This document shows, in pieces, positions 56,960-64,000 of a stretch of 64,000 nt of DNA. The translations under genes were made by a program, and so were the position numbers. The stretch's first letter is position 1; every line of letters starts with the position of its first letter. The notes below the pieces were generated by a model that had not been told where the DNA came from, ran no database searches, and was given only the letters and a program-made list of their open reading frames with translations. Origin of the DNA: Octodonta nipae (Eukaryota; Arthropoda; Insecta; Coleoptera; Chrysomelidae); the NCBI GenBank assembly GCA_034190945.1, contig CM067217.1, positions 170,944,352 to 171,008,351 of the forward strand. The letters are read 5' to 3'.

Positions 56960-57729
56960 TTTAGCTTGGGTAGAGGGTAGCCTACTAATCAACGGCTACA
57001 GTAAACGAGAGATTCGCAATTCCATTTCTCGTCACCAAAATCCCGTTCCTAAGAAAGAATTGTTACCTAATAAATAACTAGCATATTTGCCATATATCAG
57101 CTAGGTCATGGATAGAATCGGGAAGCTTCTCTATAAACACGCAGCGGAAACAGTCTACAGACCACTATCCAAAATCACAATTGTTACCCTCTACGAAGGA
57201 TAAACAAAATCCTCTTTCATCCAAGGGTGGTTATTCCATTCCATGCTTGTGTGGGGCAGTGTACATCAGTGAAACAGGTCGATCTATAAACACCCGTCTA
57301 TGTAAGCACAAACGTTGTTTGAAAACGGGGCTCCCTTCAAACTCCGCTGTAGCTGAGCATCATCACGAAACGGGCCACCAAATCCTCTTCGACAACTCCT
57401 CTGTCTTGCCCAATCACCTTATTATGTCACCAGAGAATTCTGTTAGTCCGTTGAAATCCCCAAAAATCCCAAGAATTTCAACCGAGACAATAGTGTTGAA
57501 CTTTCGCCCATCTGGCAACCCTGCATTCACATCTCAACACAAATCGCATCAACAAAATAAATTAAATTCGAGGAACGTATTCAAAAGTATCATCAACAGA
57601 AGCATAAAACAATCCTTAAATAATCCCATTAAGTACCTTCGACCCCTCTTTTACCTGAAATTTCGGGAGACCAGTTATTATGTCATGGTCATTTACAAAT
57701 TGTGCTTTAGTGTCAAAAGTTCAATATAG
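56960..57729 (+). pseudogene. Third PLE family, RT C-terminus and GIY-YIG endonuclease remnant
   Basis: From about 57010 broken frames give KELLPNK..LAYLPYISQVMD and RIGKLLYKHA, ETVYRPLSKI: the region just before the endonuclease where PLE proteins read LPYI.G.(S/T)(D/E).I.R.L.KH...T...P..K. The frame from 57181 then has GGYSIPCLCGAVYISETGRS, INTRLCKHK, AVAEHHHETGHQILFDNSSV. YIG is changed to YIS. The C-terminal part includes FRPSGNPAFTSQHKSHQQ. A stop after PNK and a frame change show it is dead. It differs from both other PLE families here. Confidence 0.8.
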
Positions 57730-57807
57730 TAAAGTTTCAAAGTGTGTTTGTGAGAAAAAGACTAAACGAATCCAGACGTCGCAAGGTAAGTAACATTTGT
57801 ATTTCTC

Positions 57808-57849
57808 ATCCTTGAAAAAGCCCCTTATAAATGTGGGCGAAACGTCGGA
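57808..57849 (+). ncRNA. Hammerhead-ribozyme-like core, third PLE family
   Basis: Plus strand: TCC, TTGAAAA, A, GCCC / GGGC (stem II), GAAACGTC, GGA. The outer stem TCC/GGA pairs, U3 and A8 are again present, and the core lies about 80 nt after the end of the endonuclease remnant. Confidence 0.5.
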
Positions 57850-59358
57850 GGAAAAATTACTTGGTTCAAATCCGGAAAAAGCAGAATCAACTAGGACACT
57901 GGCGGCGAAAACCAACACTCTCAATATTACTAATTATAATAAGGCATCGAAAATAGGGTTTATAAACTTTTTTGTTTGTTTGAGCATTAAAGTAGAAATA
58001 ATTAAATTGCTTAATTTTTAATTCTCTTGATTTCTTTAAGTGAAAAAAGTGGTAGGTATGTAAGAGTTCTTAGTATTCAAGTTATCATATACTAACCGTG
58101 TCAATTCTACAAATATAAAAACTTTTCAAATTGGAAATTACCAAAAATTATATGTGCTGAACTGTCGCTAATTTGAACTTTGAGTTGTGGTTCATATAAA
58201 GTTGCATTTCGTGCCTTAGGGTTTGAATTATCACTTGTGATAGTTATTCCCAAATAAACTAAAAATTAAATACACATACCAAATATCCTATAGAAACAAT
58301 ATCATCATAAACAGAAACAGTGGCTGATTTATTTTAAGTTATAAATTCGCTGTCGTTGAACTTTCATAATTCACTGGAAAAAAACACTCGTAATTCCGCC
58401 ATTTCTGGCAGATAACAACGATCGTATTTTTCAGAATTTAAATTTCCTTCTTCAGGAGAAAACTAATCTGTATTCAACGTAAACTCCCAACATAAAAATA
58501 TCTCCGCCCTAATTATGAACAAGGAGTTATATTTCATGGTGAGAGAAACTAAGGGAACACAATGAGGAAACTTATGAGGCGTAATTTAATAGTCGCTCTC
58601 GAATTACAACACCTGCGCGGAAAAGAGACGGCAAATACAAGAAATGGGGGAAATGTCAACTTGGCAAAAGCAGTTTGCAGTCGGAGTTTTCTCTGTTCTC
58701 TCCGGGGGCCGTCGGCTCGAAATGAAATAGGTAAGAGGATGAATTTCTTTAATTGTAAGATGGTAGCGTCTCGAAGAAGAGCAAACTTTTCTTAACGTTT
58801 CCTACTTTCTATTAGATAAGTTGGTATACAAAAAAGTCGCTCGCCTTCCAACGTAATCTTGTAAGTGATGTTTACTTTCTTTATAAATATTAATATAACG
58901 GGACTAATGAAAAAAGACGAGAAGAAAGTCATTGGGGAATCGTCTCCGGTAGAGGAAACGATTCTGGTGACACTAGTTGCATGTTCTTGTTGCTACAGAC
59001 GAGAAGTGTGAACAAGAAAACTTCTTTTTTGATAAAAGGTAAATGGTGATTTCCTAATGTCGAGAACAAATTTGGGTTAGCACAATCAAACTCGGAAAAC
59101 TGTTCATCCTGATGTTCACTGTGTAATAATATCTATAGTTCGTCTCGGATTCTACTTATTTTAAGATCTACGAGTTTTACCCGCGACTGCATAATTTTTT
59201 TATTATCGAGTTTTTACCACGCTTACATATACAGTGAGGGACACGTCCTCCCTGTGTTGGAACAAATTCATTTAAAATTCAGCTGTTGTTTTTTTAGGAA
59301 AACGCTAAGACACGTCGGTTTTTTTTGACTGCGGTTTTTGTGATGATAAACTCATTTA
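57850..59358. other. Non-coding stretch, GC-richer block at 58540-58800
   Basis: No recognised gene. The frame at 58562-58795 begins with ATG and is Arg/Lys-rich but has no family features; the block contains GTCTCGAAGAAGAG and CTCTCCGGGGGCCG. It could be a conserved non-coding or untranslated segment. Confidence 0.3.
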
Positions 59359-59360
59359 TA

Positions 59361-60500
59361 CAGGGTGGGCCAGAAATAAATTGCAACCATCAACTTCATT
59401 TTTGGAAATGGAAACATTTGTTTTTTATTTTATTTTTTAATTCTGCATTGAATTCTAAGTATTTTTTATGTACAATGTCCTATACCGAAAATTAACAGTT
59501 AAAAAATACATTTATTTCAAAACTGAAGAAATAAAAACATCAATATATCAAATTAAATGTTCAAATTGTTGACCATTAACTTCCTGACAATACCTAAGAC
59601 GGTTTCATAATTCTTGTAACAATTCATTTAGCGTTTGTGGCAGGATTCCTTGTATTTCGGCCCTAATTCTATTCTTTAATTCCTCGATATTTTCTGGCTT
59701 ATTGAAGTAGACTTTCGATTTCACGTAATCCCAAAGATACAGATCTAACGGGCTTAGATCTGGAGACCTAGCTGGCCATTCTATATTACCTCTCCTTCCG
59801 ATCCATTTATTTGGGAATGTATTGTCAAAATAATCTCGCACTGTTCGCGAATAGTACAGAGACGCTCCATCCTGTTGAAACCATACCGAATCTGCCAGTA
59901 TATTGAGGTTTTCACCATTTGGGTAAAGTTCTGTTAAATAGGGTATTATGTCATTTTGTAATAGGTCTAAATACTTTTCCGAGTTAAGTGTTCCCTCAAT
60001 AAAAACGGACCCACAATTCCGGCACATACGTTAACTTTCTTGGAAACTGTGTATGACTTTCCATAATCCAATGTGGGTTTTCTGACGACCAATATCGAAA
60101 ATTTTGCCTGTTTACTGAAACATTTAAACAAAATATTGCCTCGTCGGAAAAAACTATCTTACTTGAAAAGTGTGGGTTGGCATTGCATCTATCCATCATT
60201 ATTTTCTACTCTCCGGTCCAAATCATCTTCAGTACGTTCCTGAACTAAATGAACTTTGTATGGGTGCCATTTAATTCTATGCAAGCATTTTAGAACTGAA
60301 TATTTACTTATTGACTGTTCTGCGGCTATTTGTCGAGTGGATTTGTGAGGATTTTCTTGTAAATCAAGCAAAACATTTAATTGTGTATCTTCTGGGAGAT
60401 ATTTGGTTTTGAAATTGTCTCTTACGTGGCCATTCTATTCGCTGCTTTTCAGTTAAACGCGTTTTACTTTGGAAATTCGCAACTGCACTTGACAACTACA
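59361..60500 (-). mobile_element. Tc1/mariner-superfamily element, 5'-truncated
   Basis: The 3' end is CAGGGTGGGCCAGAAATAAA preceded by TA at 59359-59360. The opposite inverted end is not visible after 60500, so it is truncated or diverged. Confidence 0.75.
59605..60490 (-). pseudogene. DD41D-type transposase, frameshifted
   Basis: Four frames must be joined. The first (about 60490-60360) has RLTEKQRIEW. The second has ENPHKSTRQIAAEQSISKYS and HPYKVHLVQERTEDDLDRR, the helix-turn-helix. The third has NPHFSSKIVFSDEAIF with the first catalytic aspartate. The fourth, 59605-60027, has VWFQQDGAS with the second aspartate, then WIGRRGNIEWPARSPDLSPL and the third aspartate in LDLYLW, 41 residues later. 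The full D, D, D set survives, but the frame breaks and missing end make it non-functional. Confidence 0.87.
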
Positions 60501-61772
60501 TATTTGAAGTGAAATTATAGTACAGTTTCTATAGAAATAAACAAGTGTTAAAAACTCCAGCATTAAAAAAAGTTTGCATTATTCTACTAAAATACCGCTA
60601 ACAATCATAAAAACCAGACTTAAATAAATAGGTTGAAACCAACAAACACCTTATTTTTACTGTTGTTTTCTTAACTTCAGTTTTCGAGCGTTTTTCGAAA
60701 AAAACCAACACCTGGATTTTAAATGTTCGTAGAAAATATTTGATTGTAAAGGTAAGAGTATCTAAAATTCTCTGGAATGATGCACACTGCTGCGAATTCT
60801 TCAATCATATCCACTATAAGCTTTTAGAATGATGGGTGGGCCAGGACCGTCCGAAAACGTATTTTTGCATATGTTCTGCATATGGAGCCAGTCTACTCAG
60901 ATGGACAACCTTCATCTTGGTCCCTGAATTTCGTTGAATACAACATTGTTGATTCTCTTAATAATTTCATAAAGACCATACCATCAAAATGTATTTCATG
61001 AACTTAATGATTTACTGCTTCATGGGTACTATAATTAATCGAGTCCTATGTCTTTGCTGGAATTCTGATTGTTATATTATTATGATTAATTTCTATGTCT
61101 TTGCTGAAATTCTGATTCTATTATTATTATGATTAATTTAACGAAATTAACATATTCTACACTCTAGTGGGCATAGCATGTCCAACTTCAACTGTGGCCT
61201 AATCCAATGCGACTTTCAAGGTTACTATCTAACCTATCAAGAATAGTCTGCTGTGTCCTAGGGAGAATAGTTCTCAAAAATTTTGGGAAAATTATCTATC
61301 AGTATGTTGAAACATACCTAATTTTAACTTATTATAATACAGTTATTTTTGACGCATTCTCACACTCTATACCTCATTTTACTGAGAAGTATTAAAGTTT
61401 TCCAAATCGTACGTTTAAAGATGTACAGGGTCACCCAAGAAAGTACTAGCATGTTTTAAGATTTATCAAAGTTTAGAGTCATCCACCATTTTATATTTAA
61501 AACAGATTTTAGAAATATTTAGTCAGCACTGTGACTGCATCAATTGTGTTTTAAGGAAACCATCTTCAACTGAAATCGGCAGATAAATAAAAAAATATAA
61601 AATTAAAATAAAATTCCTTTTTTTAACAACCATACACATAATATCCATTGGGTATGCTATCTATGTAGCTTCCGAAGGTTATTTAAACTGTTTTATTCAA
61701 TGATAACTGGTTTCTACGGAGCCATTTACCGATTATTTTCATATAGTTCTCCATAATGAGTTGGCTCCCGCT
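60501..61772. other. Non-coding spacer
   Basis: No gene. GATGGGTGGGCCAGGACCG near 60831 resembles a transposon tip in the same orientation as 59361, not its inverted partner. A near-tandem duplication of about 60 bp occurs at 61050-61140 (TCTATGTCTTTGCTG..ATTCTGATT twice). TGTACAGGGTCACCCAAG near 61420 resembles another tip. Confidence 0.4.
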
Positions 61773-62596
61773 TCAAGAATTACCGCTGGTTATTACTACA
61801 GTATCAACCGCATAAGACAATATGGAATTATTGGGTAAACTAAATAACAGGTCATTTATGTATAGGAGAAACAGTAATGGTCCTAGTATAGTGCCTCCCG
61901 TAGCTAGTTTATCTTTGCTACTTTTGTAGTTAGTTATTCTTACAAACTGATACTGATCGGTCAAATAACATTTTATGAAATTTAAGGTAATTCCTCTAAT
62001 CCCATAGTTATTTAGCTTTTCCAATATTATCTCTTCAAATCAAGGAAAGTTGCTATAAGAGGCTCGTTCTTTTCTATTTTATCGGTAATTAACTGGTGAA
62101 CTAGGTTGATGGCATCTTTGGTGCCTTTGTTTTTTAAAAACCCGTATTGCTTATCCCAGATTATGTTGCAGTCTGTTACGTAATCAAGAATCCTTATATA
62201 TAATATTTTTCCAAAGACTTTAGCTATATTTGATATTAACGAAATTGGCCTGTAATTGGTACATAATAATTTATCACCATTTTTGTAGATCGAGTCTACC
62301 TCAGCGGCTTTCAGTGCATCTGGCCAAGTAGATCTTTCAATACATTTGTTAAATATATAATCCAGAGGTAGTGTTATATATTCGGTAATGTGCTTTTTTA
62401 TGTTTATACCATCTACTCCACCGGATTTTTCTTTTAAGTTCATACTTATCTTATTTAGTTCTATACGATTCGTTGGTGTTAGAAACATGCTTTTACCATT
62501 TGGTGTTGGTTGCTCAGTGTTATTATTATTTGGTCTATTAATCTGATTCGCTAATTCAGAAGAATTTATTAAATTCTGAGTATCGGATTTCTTCAT
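61773..62596 (-). pseudogene. Jockey-like non-LTR retrotransposon reverse transcriptase remnant
   Basis: The upstream frame (62596-62027) reads GGVDGINIKKHI, NYRPISLISNIAKVFGKILY, WDKQYGFLKNKGTKDAI and FLDLK, which are RT blocks 1-3. A deletion removes the end of the palm A motif (normally followed by AFDTV). The downstream frame has KLNNYGIRG, GTILGPLLFLLYINDL and YAVDTV, where the catalytic YADD is reduced to YAVD. Neither endonuclease nor tail is present. The loss of one catalytic aspartate and the deletion make it dead. Confidence 0.85.
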
Positions 62597-64000
62597 GATT
62601 TACTCGAATTTTGTCAATATTAGTTGATTTTATGTTGCAATTTTTGTTAACTTTCTTAATGATAAACCTCCATAACAGCTTGCTGTTATTTTGTAAGGAT
62701 TCGTTTGACCTTTGATTTATCATTCATAATTTTTGCAAGAGTAATTACTTTTTTAACAATTAACAAAACAAAACAATAAATTAATAACATTTGTTTAATT
62801 AATTTTACTACATTATCTTCGATTCAATAAATTTGGTTCATCTTCTGTTGGTAGAACAAATTATTAAAGTTGACATAAGACTAACGAATCGATCTTAATA
62901 ACTAGACTAACACACGTATAAATGAATTTCGAATGATCGACCTTCAGACATAGAATTCAGACTCATTCTTCCATCGAAACGAATTCTCCTCAAATATTAC
63001 CTCTCTATGCTTGAAAGTTCTGCATGTAAAATAAATTCAATTTACTTCGTGACCGGGCCCGGTACGTTTCGTTTTGTTGACTTTCTGTTCAAGGATCTAA
63101 CACCTTCTTCTTTGAGCAAATGAAGCCTGTGATGGAACGTCAATATTGATATTGGTGGCAGCGCAAGGACTTTAACTACTGTTTGAACCAAAAAGGAATT
63201 TCGCTTTTACGCCCATTCTGTCTAATTGGATTGTTGGAACACTGAAACTCTGACAGAATACAAAGCGTTAACTATTTGCCGGGTCGAATAGCTTTCCTTG
63301 ATTGTTCCCCACGCCGGAAATGTTTCAGTGTGACCGTTGCGGCCGGATGACATTTAAGGAAGGTGAGAAATTAGGGAATGGGCAAGAAGGGAAACTAGGT
63401 TTTTATATTATTCAGTAATGTTATAGAAATTTCCTACAGATACACGCATCCCAAATAGTGTTCCAAAATTCTGACACATATCTCTACATGCGATGTAGGG
63501 ATGGGATGTTAATTGTTTTTGTTGATTTTCAAAGTTATTTCTAAAATAAATACATTATTTCAAACAGATCATGCAATCATAAACCGTTGGGATTTATTTA
63601 TGCCAGCACTCGTTTACCGATGGGACCCTAGTAGTGATGAAGCTTATAGTTCTAGTGACTGTTTTCAGTCCTGATGAACACAGAAAAATTCTAAATGACG
63701 AATATGAGCATTTCGAAGGGGACCGAGAAAAAATAAAATAAAATGGAGGTTTTTTTGACTGTTGAAGACAAATCATATCACATTTCAAGTATGTATGGAA
63801 CAGAAACAAGATCAATTTTTATCAGAAAAACAGCCCCAAAGGTGTTGACACTAGTTATAAATGGTTCGAAATTTGTCTCCGAAAATTATTTTCTAACAGC
63901 CGTATACGCTAGTAAAGTATCTTTGACAATAGGCATTTGCGCCATCTCGTGTTTTATTTGTGGAACGCTGTTTCTGTCAAGGCCGTAATTTATGTTTGCT
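62597..64000. other. Non-coding sequence to the window end
   Basis: A perfect 12 bp palindrome ACCGGGCCCGGT lies at 63052-63063. A possible zinc-finger exon lies at about 63331-63363 (see findings). The frame at 63743-63988 begins with ATG but has no recognised motif. Confidence 0.35.

Noticed and set aside
60831..60850. GATGGGTGGGCCAGGACCG as the other end of the 59.4 kb transposon
   Set aside because: It is in the same orientation as the 59361 end, so it cannot be the inverted partner.
63660..63720. CCTGATGAACACAG near 63678 as another hammerhead
   Set aside because: The CTGATGA box is present, but I find no stem II followed by GAAA at a suitable distance.

Overview
The window is AT-rich animal DNA, almost certainly from an insect. 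The evidence is its repeat content: DD41-type Tc1/mariner relatives, Harbinger, hAT and Helitron relics, Penelope-like elements (PLEs), and two terminal modules seen repeatedly in insect genomes (the AACCGACTTCC module near 4.05 kb and the TACGGAACCCT module near 45.67 kb). I cannot resolve the order. I saw no rRNA, tRNA or CRISPR signal, but I could not run covariance-model searches.

Only one probable host gene is visible: a single-exon reading frame at 6764-7426 for a 220-residue acidic protein with one AT-hook, preceded by an E-box and a TATA-like box. Everything else recognisable is mobile or repetitive DNA, and most of the rest looks like intergenic or intronic sequence.

Layout. 0.4-2.9 kb: higher-order satellite of about 480 bp units, each containing a foldback. 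4.3-6.5 kb: transposon with about 400 bp inverted repeats and a frameshifted transposase. 6.6-7.7 kb: host gene. 7.7-24.9 kb: the most active region, with a PLE family (PLE-1) as a terminal fragment (7.7 kb), a truncated copy (10.2-11.2 kb) and a composite (15.59-23.66 kb). The composite has two intact, nearly identical head-to-tail copies, a third partial copy and a fourth inverted copy. Both larger insertions sit in (TA)n tracts, and the composite is enclosed in a split Harbinger relic. 25-33.5 kb: two more DD41-type relics, a Helitron and an element with 330 bp inverted repeats. 37-54 kb: nested non-autonomous elements (hAT, a Helitron inside a hAT, a Harbinger-type MITE, a possible piggyBac-like element), a Tc1 relic, an internally tandem TACGGAACCCT element and a LINE relic. 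55-63 kb: two further PLE endonuclease relics of other families, a third transposase relic and a jockey-like LINE relic.

The most interesting system is PLE-1. Its RNA carries a hammerhead-ribozyme-like core in the terminal repeat, and the only plausible start codon of its 871-residue RT/endonuclease lies inside that core, 28 nt upstream of the predicted cleavage site. Tandem copies place consecutive reading frames only about 28 nt apart. Comparable cores follow the endonuclease relics of the two other PLE families here, with compensatory stem changes.
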